Assembly (NCBI RefSeq): GCF_023168325.1
Contig: NZ_AP025688.1
Coordinates: forward strand, 1,674,001 to 1,738,000
Reading direction: 5' to 3'
Length of the DNA: 64,000 bases
DNA from: Tsukamurella sp. PLM1
Lineage (GTDB): Bacteria > Actinomycetota > Actinomycetes > Mycobacteriales > Mycobacteriaceae
Shown here: in pieces, positions 19,867 to 29,276 of the stretch
Position numbering within the stretch: position 1 is the first letter of the stretch
How the letters are laid out: each line of letters starts with the position of its first letter
Made by a program: the position numbers and the translations under genes
The notes under the pieces: generated by a model
Database searches by the model: none
The model's input: the letters and a program-made list of their open reading frames with translations, nothing else
What the model was told of the DNA's origin: nothing

Positions 19867-21037
19867 CTAAGTGCGCACATCCGCCAGCGCGAGGGCGATC
19901 GCCCCGAGTACGTGCGTGCGCGCGCCCAGTTTGGCGGGCACGATCCGCGCGGCGTCGGCGGCGGAGGGGACGCCGCACCGGTTGACCATCTGTTGGATCG
20001 CGGGGATCAGGATCGCCGACGCCTGCGCGAGCTCTCCGCCCAGGATGATCAGCTCGGGATTGAAGACGCTGCACACGTCGGCCAGGGACCGGCCCACCTG
20101 CCGACCCACGTCCTCCAGCACACGCCGGTACGCGCGGTGCCCCAGTCGCGCGCGGTCGACGATCTCGGCGATGGTGAGTTCCTCGCCCGCGGTCTCCGCG
20201 AGGAGCGCGGCGACCCGGCGCGCCGAGACGAGAGTCTCGAGGCACCCTCGATTGCCGCAGCGGCAGACGTCGCCGAACTCGTCGACGGTCGTATGCCCGA
20301 TCTCGCCCGCGGTGCCGGTGATCCCCGCGTAGGGGCGGCCGTCGATGATCAGCCCGGCGCCGACCCCTTCGGACAGCTTCAGGTAGACCAGGTCGGACGT
20401 GTTCATGCCGGCGCCCCAGCGGCGCTCGGCGAGTGCGCCGAGGTTCGCGTCGTTGTCGACGGACACGGTGACCGGGAGGTCGAGTGCGTCGGTCGCGAGC
20501 GCGCCCGCGTCGACCCCCACCCATCCCGGGAGGATCGACGGCGACCCGACGCGATGGGTCGTCCGCTCGATCGGCGCGGGCAGACCGAGCGCCGCGCCGA
20601 CGATCTCGGAGCGGTCCGCGCCGGCGGCGGCGAGGGCGCTCGTCGTGAGGCGCGCCGCCGCGGCCATTCCCTCGTCCGCGGTCGACGATCCGGTCAACGA
20701 TGCGCTGCTCCGCGAGGATCTCGTGCGAGAGGTCGCTGACAGCTGCGGTGATGTGGCGGTGCCCGTAGTCGATCCCCACGACGTACCCCGTCTTGCGTGC
20801 CAGGCGGATGGTCTTGCGGCGGCCGCCGTCCGCCGTGACATGGACGTCGCCCGTGTCGGACATCTCGCGGACGATGTTCGAGACCGTCGCCGGCGCGAGC
20901 CCGGTCTCGCGCGCGAGCTCCGCCTGCGCGAGCCGGCCGTGCACGCGGAGGGCGGCGATGATGCGGTCGCGGTTCTGGTCGCGGAGCGCCCGCGGCGAGC
21001 CCGGTCGTGCCGATCGTGCGGTCATCTCGCCGATCAT
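19867..21037 (-). CDS. ROK-family transcriptional repressor (one frameshift)
   Basis: About 390 residues. The N-terminal winged helix (RLAQAELARETGLAPATVSNIVREM) is followed by a ROK sugar-kinase-like domain: VGIDYGHRHITAAVSD (phosphate loop), SVDNDANLGALAERRWG, GTAGEIGHTTV and the zinc motif CRCGNRGCLE. The frame shifts near 20690, between HEILAEQRIVDRIVD and EGMAAAARL. The C-terminus FNPELIILGGELAQA is typical. Start ATG 21037 or 21025. It probably controls the adjacent sugar genes in response to a sugar. M. tuberculosis has no such cluster here. Confidence 0.88.
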
Positions 21038-21220
21038 GCCACCGAGGGTCCTCGGACACCGGCGGAAGCGCTATGCCGGATGTGTACTGATGCGATTTCG
21101 GTCTGCATCTTCACGCATGGCCGCGACTGGAGAGGCGCAGGTCAGGGGCCTGTGTGAGGAATTCGTCTCACCCTGAGCATCGGCCTCGCGCTGCCTGAGA
21201 AGGTCCTGTACAAAAGCTTC

Positions 21221-21814
21221 ATGCACTCCTCGATCAAGCTCGTCTCCGTCACCTTCGCCGCCGCCGCTGTGGTCGCCACCTCCGCCTGCGCCGCCGGCTC
21301 CTACGCGGCCCCCGGTTCGCCCTCCTCCTCCGCCAAGGCCAGCTCGTCGGCCAAGCCGTCCGCGAAGCAGTCCTCCTCGGCCAGCGCCTCCGCCAAGTCG
21401 TCCGCCGCCAAGCCCACCCCCGTGAAGGCCGGCACCCCGAGCGCCGTGCTCGCCGCCACCGCGTGGGAGACCACCGGCGCCAAGAACGAGAAGGGCGCCT
21501 CCGTCAAGCTGACCGACGATGCCGTCAAGAACTACGTGGGCAACGCCTACTACAAGAAGGACGGCACCTTCACCATGTACACGCTGGACGACAAGCCGAA
21601 GATGCAGGGCGACTGGTCGGTCTCGGCCGACGGCACGTCGCGCACCCTGGTCGCCAAGGACAAGAGCGGCAAGGTCCAATTCACCCGCAAGGTCGAGGTC
21701 ACGAAGCTGACCGAGAAGGAGTTCACGTACCGCGTGTACCCCGAGGCGTCGAACAAGGCCGTGTACTACGACATCATCCACACGCCCACCGAGCACGCCG
21801 AGCCGCGCGCGTAG
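21221..21814 (+). CDS. Secreted lipoprotein with DUF4822-like domain
   Basis: 197 residues. The signal peptide (SIKLVSVTFAAAAVVATSAC) ends in a lipobox with the acylated Cys at about residue 23. A low-complexity Ser/Ala/Lys linker (about 28-68) precedes a globular part with AATAWETTG, DGTFTMYTLD, MQGDWSVSADGTSRTLV and FTYRVYP, matching the DUF4822 pattern. The role is unknown; probably anchored on the outer face of the membrane. It is not part of the sugar genes, which run the other way. Confidence 0.8.
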   Translation: MHSSIKLVSVTFAAAAVVATSACAAGSYAAPGSPSSSAKASSSAKPSAKQSSSASASAKSSAAKPTPVKAGTPSAVLAATAWETTGAKNEKGASVKLTDDAVKNYVGNAYYKKDGTFTMYTLDDKPKMQGDWSVSADGTSRTLVAKDKSGKVQFTRKVEVTKLTEKEFTYRVYPEASNKAVYYDIIHTPTEHAEPRA

Positions 21815-21823
21815 CGACTCCGG

Positions 21824-21843
21824 CCGCTCACTAAGCTGAGCGG
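21824..21843 (+). promoter_or_regulatory. Hairpin abutting the cysG start codon
   Basis: CCGCTCA (21824-21830) pairs perfectly with TGAGCGG (21837-21843) around a 6-base loop, one base before ATG 21845. It covers the position where a ribosome-binding site would be expected and lies 10 bases past the lipoprotein stop. It could terminate the lipoprotein transcript or limit cysG translation. Confidence 0.5.
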
Positions 21844-21844
21844 A

Positions 21845-23073
21845 ATGAACAGCAACGACGCCCCCGCAGATCCCTACCTCGTCGGTCTGGATCTGCGGGG
21901 GCGTCGTGTCGTCGTCGTGGGGGCGGGCACGGTCGTCCAGCGGCGCCTGCCCGTCCTGCTCGCGGCCGGCGCGGACATCCACGTGGTGGCCCCCGAGGCG
22001 ACGCCCGCGGTCGAATCGACGCCCTGCATCGTCTGGCACAGGCGCGCCTACGCGTCCGGCGACCTGCTCGGCGCCTGGTACGTTCTGGCCGCCACGAACG
22101 ACCCCACCGTGAACGCGGCGGTGGTCGCCGAGGCGGAGGTGCAGCGCACGTTCTGCGTCCGGGCGGATCTGGCCCGCGAGGGTACGGCCGTCACCCCCGC
22201 CACGTTCGCCACGGACGGGCTCCAGGTGGGCGTCCTCGCGTCCGGGGATCACCGACGGTCCGCCGCCGTCCGCGACGCCGTCCGCTCCGTCCTCACGGGT
22301 GGGACCGGCGGCGGCGCTGAGGCGGCCGCGCGCAAGCCGGAGGGCGTCGCCCTGGTGGGCGGGGGACCGGGCGACCCGGACCTCATCACGGTGCGCGGCC
22401 GGTCGCTGCTCGGCCTCGCGGACGTGGTGGTGGCGGACCGTCTGGCCCCGCCCCGTCTTCTCGCCGAGCTCGCGCCGGGCGTCGAGGTGATCGACGCCGC
22501 CAAGGTGCCCTACGGCCGCGCGATGGCGCAGCAGGCCATCAATCAGGTGCTCATCGACCGCGCGCGCGAGGGCAAGTTCGTGGTGCGGCTCAAGGGCGGC
22601 GACCCGTACGTGTTCGGCCGCGGGTTCGAGGAGCTCGAGGCGCTCGCGGAGGCGGGCATCCCCGTGACGGTGGTCCCCGGCATCACCAGCTCGATCGCCG
22701 CGCCGTCGGCGGCCGGCATCCCGGTGACGCACCGCGGCGTGACCCACGAGTTCGTCGTCGTGTCGGGGCACGTGGCCCCGGGGCATCCCGACAGTCTGGT
22801 CGACTGGGACGCGCTCGGTCGCCTGCGCGGCACCGTCGTGGTGCTGATGGCCGTCGAGCGGCTCGGCGTGATCGCCGACGCCCTGATGGCGGGCGGACGG
22901 TCCGCCGACACCCCGGCCGCCGTCGTCGAGAGTGCGACCACGGGCGGGCAGCGCACCGTGCGCGGCACCCTCGCGAGCATCGCCGCCGACGCTGCGGCCG
23001 CCGAAGTGAAGCCCCCGCGGTCCTCGTTGTGGGTACCGTGGCTGGCTTTGCGGGCGTGTCGTCGGGATTGTGA
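21845..23073 (+). CDS. cysG: Siroheme synthase / uroporphyrinogen-III C-methyltransferase (one frameshift)
   Basis: About 410 residues. The N-terminal precorrin-2 dehydrogenase/ferrochelatase part (GRRVVVVGAGTVVQRRLPVL) is fused to a SAM uroporphyrinogen methyltransferase with VALVGGGPGDPDLITVRG, VVRLKGGDPYVFGRG, PVTVVPGITSSIAAP and HEFVVVSGH. It makes precorrin-2 for siroheme and cobalamin. Near 23017 one C is missing; restoring it gives VKPPAVLVVGTVAGFAGV and TGA 23071-23073, the standard ending. ATG 21845 gives DPYLVGLDLRGRRVVVVG, aligning with the mycobacterial N-terminus. The first 21 codons contain a perfect 19-bp inverted repeat. Confidence 0.93.
21855..21907 (+). promoter_or_regulatory. 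Perfect 19-bp inverted repeat in the 5' coding region of cysG
   Basis: Bases 21855-21873 and 21889-21907 are exact reverse complements, with a 15-base loop; each arm contains GACGCCCCCGCAGATCC or its complement. In mRNA this would form a very stable stem starting at codon 4. It overlaps conserved coding sequence, so it is not simply intergenic. It may restrain translation initiation or act as an attenuator with the hairpin at 21824-21843. Confidence 0.8.
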
Positions 23074-23167
23074 CTTTCGGGTGGAATCCGGTCGGCGGCG
23101 GCCACTTGATCCATGCTGTGGGCTGCATGAACGTGCCTGAGAGATCGGTGTGATCCGCACGTAAATC

Positions 23168-23201
23168 TTGTCACTTCAGTAACTTGTGACCCAATTGTCA
23201 C
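23168..23201 (+). promoter_or_regulatory. Cluster of TTGTSAC motifs upstream of efpA
   Basis: TTGTCAC at 23168, TTGTGAC at 23184 and TTGTCAC at 23195. The first two also form GTCAC-N11-GTGAC dyad symmetry. The cluster is about 50 bases before the efpA ATG in a 176-base gap that is AT-richer than its surroundings, consistent with an operator for an efflux repressor or activator. No regulator gene is adjacent. Confidence 0.4.
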
Positions 23202-23249
23202 CGCGAACGATTTCCGGGCACCTTCTATCACCCGGTAGTCTCGGACCCC

Positions 23250-25623
23250 ATGACCTCAACGATGGCACCCGGCAGCCCGGCGCAGACGTACCGCGTCAAG
23301 GGCAGCGCTCTCGGCGTCGCCATCGTGGTCCTGTCCGGGATGATGTTCCTGGCCGTGCTCGACGGCACGGTGGTGTTCGTCGCGCTGCCGCGGATCCAGG
23401 ACGCCATGCACCTGTCCGACGCCGCGAAGATCTGGGTGTTCGGTGCGTACGCCGTCACTTTCGGCGGGTTCATGCTGCTCGGCGGCAGGTTGGGTGACAC
23501 CTTCGGCCGGAAACGCATGTTCATCTTCGGCGTCGCGGGCTTCACACTGGCGTCGCTGCTCACGGGTTTCGCCACCAACGAGGCCTGGCTGCTCGCGGCG
23601 CGCGCGGGTCAGGGCCTGTTCGCGGCCGTGGCCTGTCCCACCGCGCTGGCGCTGATCGCGACCACGTTCGCGCCGGGTAAGGCGCGCAACCAGGCGTTCG
23701 CCATCTTCGGCGCGATGGCGGGGCTGGGCTCCGTCGCGGGTCTGGTCGCGGGCGGCCTGCTCGCCACGTGGGACTGGCGCTTCGTGTTCTGGATCAACGT
23801 GCCGGTCGGCATCGTCTGCATCATCGGCGCCGTGATCGCGCTCGAGGAGTCGATGGCCGAGCGTCGGCACGCGCTCGACGTCAAGGGTGCGTTCCTCGCG
23901 GTCGCCGGTTGCGTCGCGGGCGTCTACACCTTGACGATGGGCCCGGAGGTCCACTGGCAGGGCGTCAGCGTCTACATCGCGGCCGCGATCAGTGTGGTCT
24001 GCCTGGTCTCGTTCCTGGTGGTGGAGCGCACCGCCAAGAACCCGATCCTGCCGTTCTCGCTCTTCCGCAACCGGAACCGCGTGGCCGCCATGATCGCGAT
24101 CCTGGTCTGCGGCGCGCTCATCCCGACGCTCGGCTTCTACGTGGCGCTCACGTTCCAGCAGGTGCTGGGGTACACGCCATTGCAGTCCGGTGTCGCGTTG
24201 ATCCCGTTCGCCGTGGGCATGGGTATCGCGGCTCCCATCTCGTCGAAGCTCGCGCTGAAGTGGCAGGCGCGCTGGCTGGTCGCCATCGGCGGCGTCATCG
24301 TGTTCCTGCCCTGCATCTACGTCCCGACGCTCATGACCCGCGACCCTTCTGAGGTCAGCTACTTCCCCTACATCGGCCTTCCGGTGTTCCTCATCGGCCT
24401 CGGCGTGGGGTTCGCGATGATCCCGCTGCCGATCTGCGCCCTCGCCGGTGTCCGGCCGTCGGAAACCGGGCCGATGTCGGCCCTGGTCGAGGTGTGCCAG
24501 AACATCGGCGGCATCGTCGGACTCGCCTCTGTCCAGGTCGTGGTGACCTCCCGGATCATGAAGGAGGGCGGTCCCACCAAGGGTGACATCACCCACGAGA
24601 TGCTCAACGAAGCGCAGCGCAGCGCGCTCGCGTCCGGGTACGGCCTGGCGTTCATCGCGTGTGCGGTGATCCTCATCCTCGCCGGCCTGGTGGTGGTGCC
24701 CTTCATGCGGTTCACCCCGGAGGAGGTGGCCGAGGGCCGCGGCGCAGGAATCCAACAAGTCGGGTGGTTCGATCCCGTCGACGTCGTTCCCGGCGCAGGC
24801 GTTCGAGGAGACCGACGATGTCGACGACGATTGGGAGCCGATCGAGGGCGATGTCACGTCGGGATCGTTCCCGGCGGTGCGTCGCGAGGACTTCGATCGT
24901 GCGTACAACGAGGAGCCCGGCGATCCGGAGCCGGTGTACTTCACCGACCGATTCCGCGCGATCAAGCGGTCCGACATGGAGCAGGCCGGAGCGCGGGATC
25001 CGCAGCCGCCGACGCAGGCCGTGCCGACGGCGCGCCCGCAGGCCGCTCAGCGGCCCGCCCCGCCGCGACCGGAACCGCAGCAGCGCTCGGAACCGTACTC
25101 GCCGCAGCAGGCCTACTCGCACCCGAGCGACCCGCTGCCCCGTCGGACCTCGCAGCCCGGCGACGACCTCGCCGGCGTGGCCCGGCCGTCGGGGCCGATC
25201 CAGCGCGAGAGCGCCGACCTCCAGCGTCCGCCGGTCCCGCCTCAGCAGCCGGCGCCGCAGCAGAACTACCAGCCGCCCCGGCCCGCGCCCGGCGAGCAGT
25301 ACGCGCCGAACCAGCAGTACCGGCAGAGTCGGCCGATGCAGCGCCCGGGCGGGCCCGTACAGCGTCCCAGTGGCCCGGTCCGGCGTCCGAGCCAGCCGAT
25401 GCCACGGCCGAGCGGCCAGATCAACAGGCCCAGTCAACCCGTGCCGCGCCCGCAGCACCCCGCTCAGGCGCCCCAGGAGCCGCAGCGGCAGTTCGTCCCC
25501 GACGCCCCCCGCGCCGGTGGCCGGCACGCCGCGCCGGAGCCCGACGGCATGCACCACCCGGCGTCGTCCTCCCAGGCCGACCGGGTGAGCCGGGCCCGGC
25601 GGCACCGTCTCGACGAGGACTGA
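23250..25623 (+). CDS. efpA: MFS multidrug exporter EfpA-like, with long disordered C-terminal tail (frameshift)
   Basis: Residues 1-490 form a 14-span DHA2-type transporter: MMFLAVLDGTVVFVALPRIQ in helix 1, GGRLGDTFGRKRMF (motif A) and GLGSVAGLVAGGLLATWDWR (motif C). The membrane part ends with VVPFMRFTPEEVAEGR near 24740. The reading frame then shifts, and an open frame continues to 25623: an acidic segment (ETDDVDDDWEPIEGD), then about 240 Pro/Gln/Arg-rich residues with RPSGPVRRPSQPMPRPSGQ-like repeats. EfpA of M. tuberculosis lacks this tail. A separate gene starting at GTG 24877 is possible, but the tail frame is open from before the transporter end. Position after cysG and before proS matches Rv2846c. 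Confidence 0.85.
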
Positions 25624-25641
25624 GACGCCCGCGGGGTGAAT

Positions 25642-25679
25642 CCACGGCTGCGTGGCGATACGAAGCCGGATTCGGTTTC
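25642..25679. terminator. Paired hairpins between convergent efpA and yaaA
   Basis: CCACG-GCTG-CGTGG (25642-25655) followed by GAAGCCG-GATT-CGGTTTC (25662-25679, one mismatch). They lie in the 107-base gap between convergent stops and could end transcription from both sides. Confidence 0.45.
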
Positions 25680-25730
25680 CCGCGCCCGCACCAGCGCGTT
25701 CACCCGAAGGGCGCGCGCAACCGGCGGTCG

Positions 25731-26484
25731 TCAGCCGGCGGTGACGATGGTGACCTCAGTGGGGGAGGTGAGTTCCGCGCGCAGACCGGCCTTCGCCGCG
25801 ACCTTCACCACGGCCCTGGCGTCGCCGGGCTCCGCTCGGCTGATCACCAGCGCCCGCGCCAGCAGGCCCTTGTGGTGCTTGTTGAAGTGCGAGACCACGG
25901 CGCGGGAACCATCGGGCTTCTCCGTGACGACGGTGGCCGTGACCGCGCCCGGCACCTTCCCGAGCGCGGCGTAGCCGCCGGATCGCAGGTCCACGACGAG
26001 GCCGCGGTCGGCGTCGGCAAGCGCGTCGGCGAGGTCGGGTTTCCATTGCGCCGCGAGCGTCCCGAGCCCGGGCAGCTTCGAGCCCGACGACAGCCGGTAC
26101 GCGGGAATCGGGTCCTCGGCGCCGACCACTCCGAACAGCGCCGATCCGACGGCCAGGCGGGCGTCGGCCTTCGCGCGCTGCGCCTTCGTCAACCCGCGCA
26201 CGTCGAGGGCGTCGTAGAGCACTCCCGTGTACTGCTCGATCGCCGGCCGGGTGGGCGCGCTACGGAGCGCGCGGTTGCGCTCGAGTTCGTCCGTCTGCCC
26301 CTCGGACAGGCCGAGGGCCGCGCGGGCGGCACCGTCGTCCCGGGAGACCGCCACGAGAGCCTCGACGAGCCGCTCGCGGGTCGCGGTGAGCGAGGAAGGT
26401 GAGGGCCGCCAGGTCGAGCGGGGCGCCGGAGCCGCCGCCGGCTTTGGTTTCGGACGGGGGAAGCAGGATCAGCACACTGGGCAC
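25731..26484 (-). CDS. yaaA: YaaA-family peroxide stress / DNA-binding protein (one frameshift)
   Basis: About 250 residues. The N-terminus [18 protein letters not shown] is the family signature; [30 protein letters not shown] and [16 protein letters not shown] are the other conserved blocks. E. coli YaaA limits free iron during peroxide stress. The two frames join near 26395. ATG 26482-26484 is 17 bases from the divergent proS start, so the two share a promoter region. Confidence 0.88.
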
Positions 26485-26500
26485 ACTAAGCTATGCGGTC

Positions 26501-28258
26501 GTGATCACCCGATTCTCCCAGCTGTTCCTGCGCACCCTCCGCGACGACCCGGCCGACGCCGAGGTTCCCAGCCACAAGCTGCTCGTCCGCGCCGGCTACG
26601 TGCGGCGCATCGCCCCCGGCGTCTACTCCTGGCTGCCGCTGGGCCTGCGGGTGCTGCGGAACGTCGAACAGGTCGTGCGCGAGGAGATGAACGCCATCGG
26701 CGGCCAGGAGATCCTGCTGCCCGCGCTGCTGCCACGGGAGCCCTACGAGGCCACGAACAGGTGGACCGAGTACGGGATGAGCCTGTTCCGGCTCAAGGAC
26801 CGCAAGGGCGCCGACATGATGCTCGGCCCCACTCACGAGGAGATCTTCGCCCTCACCGTGAAGGGCGAGTACAACTCGTACAAGGATCTGCCGGTCATCC
26901 TGTACCAGATCCAGACCAAGTACCGCGATGAGGAGCGGCCCCGCGCCGGCATCCTCCGCGGCCGCGAGTTCGTGATGAAGGACAGCTACAGCTTCGACAC
27001 CTCCGACGAGGGTCTGGCCGAGGCGTACGCCAAGCATCGCGCGGCGTACCAGCAGATCTTCGCGCGCCTGAACGTCGAACACGTCATCGTCTCCGCGACG
27101 TCCGGCGCCATGGGCGGCAGCGCCTCCGAGGAGTTCCTCGCGGTGAGCGAGGTCGGCGAGGACACCTACGTGCACTCGACCGAGTCGGACTACGCGGCGA
27201 ACGTGGAGGCCGTGGTCACGCCCGCGCCGCCGGCGATCCCGCTCGACGGGCTGCCCGCCGCGCAGGTCTACGACACCCCCGACGCCCCCACGATCGACAC
27301 GCTCGTCGCCTGGGCCAACCAGGGGGCCGACGGTGCCTCCGTCCTCGGCCGCGAGGTGATCGCGGGGGACACCCTCAAGAACGTCATGGTCAAGACCCGC
27401 GCCCCCGGTGGGGACTGGGAGCTTCTCGGCGTCGGCGTGCCCGGCGACCGGGAGGTGGACTTCAAGCGCCTCGAGGCGTCGTTGGAGCCCACCGAGGTGG
27501 CGCTGTTGGACGACGGCGACTTCGCGAAGTACCCGTTCCTCGTCAAGGGTTACATCGGCCCGAAGGCACTGCTGGAGAACGAGGTCCGCTACCTCGTCGA
27601 TCCGCGCGTGGTGACCGGCACCGCCTGGATCACCGGCGCCGACGCGCAGGGGCAGCACGTCGTGAACCTCACCGCGGGCCGGGACTTCACGCCGGACGGC
27701 ACCATCGAGGCCGCCGAGGTCCGCGACGGCGACGCGTCGCCCGACGGCAACGGCGTGCTCAAGTCGGCCCGCGGCATCGAGATCGGCCACATCTTCCAGC
27801 TGGGCCGCAAGTACACCGACGCCTTCGAGATCGACGTGCTCGGCGAGAACGGCAAGCCCGTGCGCCTCACGCAGGGCTCGTACGGTGTCGGCGTCTCGCG
27901 CCTCGTCGCCGTCATCGCGGAGCAGCAGCACGACGACAAGGGTCTGCGCTGGCCCAAGGGCATCGCCCCGTTCGACGTGCACGTCGTGATCGCGAACAAG
28001 GACGAGGGCGCCTGGACGGGCGCCGAGTCGCTGGCCGCCGAGCTGGACGCGGCCGGCCTGCAGGTGCTCCTCGACGACCGCAAGGCCTCGCCCGGTATCA
28101 AGTTCAAGGATTCCGAGCTGATCGGCGTGCCCACCGTGGTCGTCGTCGGCCGCGGCTGGGCCGACGGCGTCGTCGAGCTCCGCGATCGCCTCACCGGCGA
28201 GTCCCGCGAGGTCCCGGTGGCCGACGCCGCCGCGGAGATCGTGGCCGCCGCCCGGTAG
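26501..28258 (+). CDS. proS: Prolyl-tRNA synthetase, bacterial type
   Basis: 585 residues; charges tRNA-Pro. GTG 26501 begins [19 protein letters not shown]. The class II core shows [13 protein letters not shown] (motif 1 area), [15 protein letters not shown] (motif 2) and [16 protein letters not shown] (motif 3). An INS editing domain (about 220-400) removes mischarged alanine and the anticodon-binding domain ([23 protein letters not shown]) closes the protein. The initiation region is compact, with a candidate -10 (ACTAAGCT) about 15 bases before the start, so the leader is very short. Its 3' end is 62 bases from the convergent DUF559 gene. Confidence 0.96.
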   Translation: MITRFSQLFLRTLRDDPADAEVPSHKLLVRAGYVRRIAPGVYSWLPLGLRVLRNVEQVVREEMNAIGGQEILLPALLPREPYEATNRWTEYGMSLFRLKDRKGADMMLGPTHEEIFALTVKGEYNSYKDLPVILYQIQTKYRDEERPRAGILRGREFVMKDSYSFDTSDEGLAEAYAKHRAAYQQIFARLNVEHVIVSATSGAMGGSASEEFLAVSEVGEDTYVHSTESDYAANVEAVVTPAPPAIPLDGLPAAQVYDTPDAPTIDTLVAWANQGADGASVLGREVIAGDTLKNVMVKTRAPGGDWELLGVGVPGDREVDFKRLEASLEPTEVALLDDGDFAKYPFLVKGYIGPKALLENEVRYLVDPRVVTGTAWITGADAQGQHVVNLTAGRDFTPDGTIEAAEVRDGDASPDGNGVLKSARGIEIGHIFQLGRKYTDAFEIDVLGENGKPVRLTQGSYGVGVSRLVAVIAEQQHDDKGLRWPKGIAPFDVHVVIANKDEGAWTGAESLAAELDAAGLQVLLDDRKASPGIKFKDSELIGVPTVVVVGRGWADGVVELRDRLTGESREVPVADAAAEIVAAAR

Positions 28259-28273
28259 GGGAGAACAGCTTTC

Positions 28274-28312
28274 GAGGCGTTCTGCGAATCGCCCGTCGCA
28301 GAACGCCTTGAG
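28274..28312. repeat. Palindromic repeat copy 1, 3' side of the second DUF559 gene
   Basis: AGGCGTTCTGCGA (28275-28287) and TCGCAGAACGCCT (28296-28308) are perfect complements around an 8-base loop, with partly symmetric flanks. It lies between the proS and DUF559 stops. Near-identical arms recur at 29217-29256 on the other side of the DUF559 gene, with a different loop sequence. It could double as a terminator for both convergent genes, but lacks T tracts. Confidence 0.9.
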
Positions 28313-28319
28313 AACTCGC

Positions 28320-29168
28320 TCAGGCTGCAGCCTCCCAGCCGCGCTCCTGGAGTGCGGAGCGCACCTGGCGCAGGAGATCGCCGCCGCGGCTCGCAAGAAT
28401 CGCTGCGGTCACCGGCAGCACCTCCCAGCCGTAGTCGTGGCGCAGGGTGTTGCGGCGGGCCACGTCGAGGCTCTGCTGGTCAGGATCGGCGTGGTCCCGG
28501 CCGTCGTACTCCACCGCTACTCGGTATTCGTCGGCCCCCAGGTCCAACCGGAAGCGTCCGCGGGCGACGATCCGCTGCGGCACGAACATCGTCAGGCCGT
28601 CGCGATGCAGCAACAGGCGCGTATGTGTCTCCGGCGGGGATTCGGCGCGACCGTCGGTCTCGGCGAGCGCCGCCCGTACGCGGCGCGATCGATGCAGATG
28701 GCGATGCGCGTCGAGGTACTCGAGAGCGGCTGCGCGGGTGGTGGCGCTCCGGCCGTCGTCGCCGATGCGCAGGCACTGGTCCATGCCCGCTATCGCCTCG
28801 TCACCAGGAGCGAACCGCCCGATGTCGATCAGTCCGCGGACGGCGGTGGTGTACCTGAGCCCGCCGGATTCGATGATGTCCTCGCGCGGCAGGGCGCCCG
28901 TGCGGATGATCAGTCCCTGGCGCTGCTTGTGCTCCGGCAGCCAGATCTCGATTGGTTTGTCCGCGCAGAAGGCCACGCCGTGCAACGCCGCAGCGGTCCA
29001 CCCGCAGAAGACTCCGCGCGGGTAGAGCAACATGGCGGCATCCAACCGGTCTCGGAACGTGACCTGTCGGCCCGTCGGCATGCGCACCCCGCGCACGACC
29101 TGCTGATACCGCGCGCGGATCTCGTACGGACTCAGTACGGGAGTCAATTGACTCGTGCGGATCCCCAT
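28320..29168 (-). CDS. DUF559 / VSR-like putative endonuclease with AbiEi-like N-terminal region
   Basis: 282 residues from ATG 29166-29168 (MGIRTSQLTPVLSPYEIR); an in-frame ATG at 29214-29216 would abut the palindrome and leave no room for a ribosome site. The N-terminal half (QVVRGVRMPTG, YPRGVFCGWTAAALHGVAFC) is the same shared domain as in the gene at 922-1855. The C-terminal half holds RAESPPETHTRLLL, FRLDLG and VAVEYDGRDHADPDQQ, i.e. the Glu, Asp and Glu-x-Asp-Gly-x-x-His positions of VSR/DUF559 nucleases. The frame is intact. It is bracketed by two copies of one palindrome. Target and activity unknown. Confidence 0.8.
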   Translation of the reverse strand: MGIRTSQLTPVLSPYEIRARYQQVVRGVRMPTGRQVTFRDRLDAAMLLYPRGVFCGWTAAALHGVAFCADKPIEIWLPEHKQRQGLIIRTGALPREDIIESGGLRYTTAVRGLIDIGRFAPGDEAIAGMDQCLRIGDDGRSATTRAAALEYLDAHRHLHRSRRVRAALAETDGRAESPPETHTRLLLHRDGLTMFVPQRIVARGRFRLDLGADEYRVAVEYDGRDHADPDQQSLDVARRNTLRHDYGWEVLPVTAAILASRGGDLLRQVRSALQERGWEAAA

Positions 29169-29216
29169 ACCCATTGGACGCACGGGCGGCCGCTGAGGAT
29201 CCCGTCGGGCAAACAT

Positions 29217-29256
29217 TTGAGGCGTTCTGTGACACCCAGGTCGCAGAACGCCTCAA
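29217..29256. repeat. Palindromic repeat copy 2, 5' side of the second DUF559 gene
   Basis: TTGAGGCGTTCTGTGA (29217-29232) and TCGCAGAACGCCTCAA (29241-29256) pair at 15 of 16 positions around an 8-base loop. The arms match copy 1 (28274-28312) almost exactly while the loops differ, as expected when the stem is under selection. It lies between the DUF4190 gene stop and the DUF559 start. Confidence 0.92.
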
Positions 29257-29276
29257 TAGGTTGTTCGGGTCGGCGG

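Noticed and set aside
24877..25623. Independent gene for the Pro/Gln-rich protein
   Set aside because: Possible, but the frame is open well before GTG 24877 and continuous with the transporter end after one shift; kept as an EfpA tail with reservations.
23250..26402. A 1,050-codon open frame starting at efpA
   Set aside because: Only the first 490 residues are a transporter; after about 24740 the composition changes to random high-GC reading, while the acidic and Pro/Gln-rich tail is in another frame and yaaA occupies the opposite strand.
28274..29256. Two ordinary intrinsic terminators
   Set aside because: No T tracts, and the same arm sequence at both sides of one gene is not expected of independent terminators; a terminator role in addition is not excluded.
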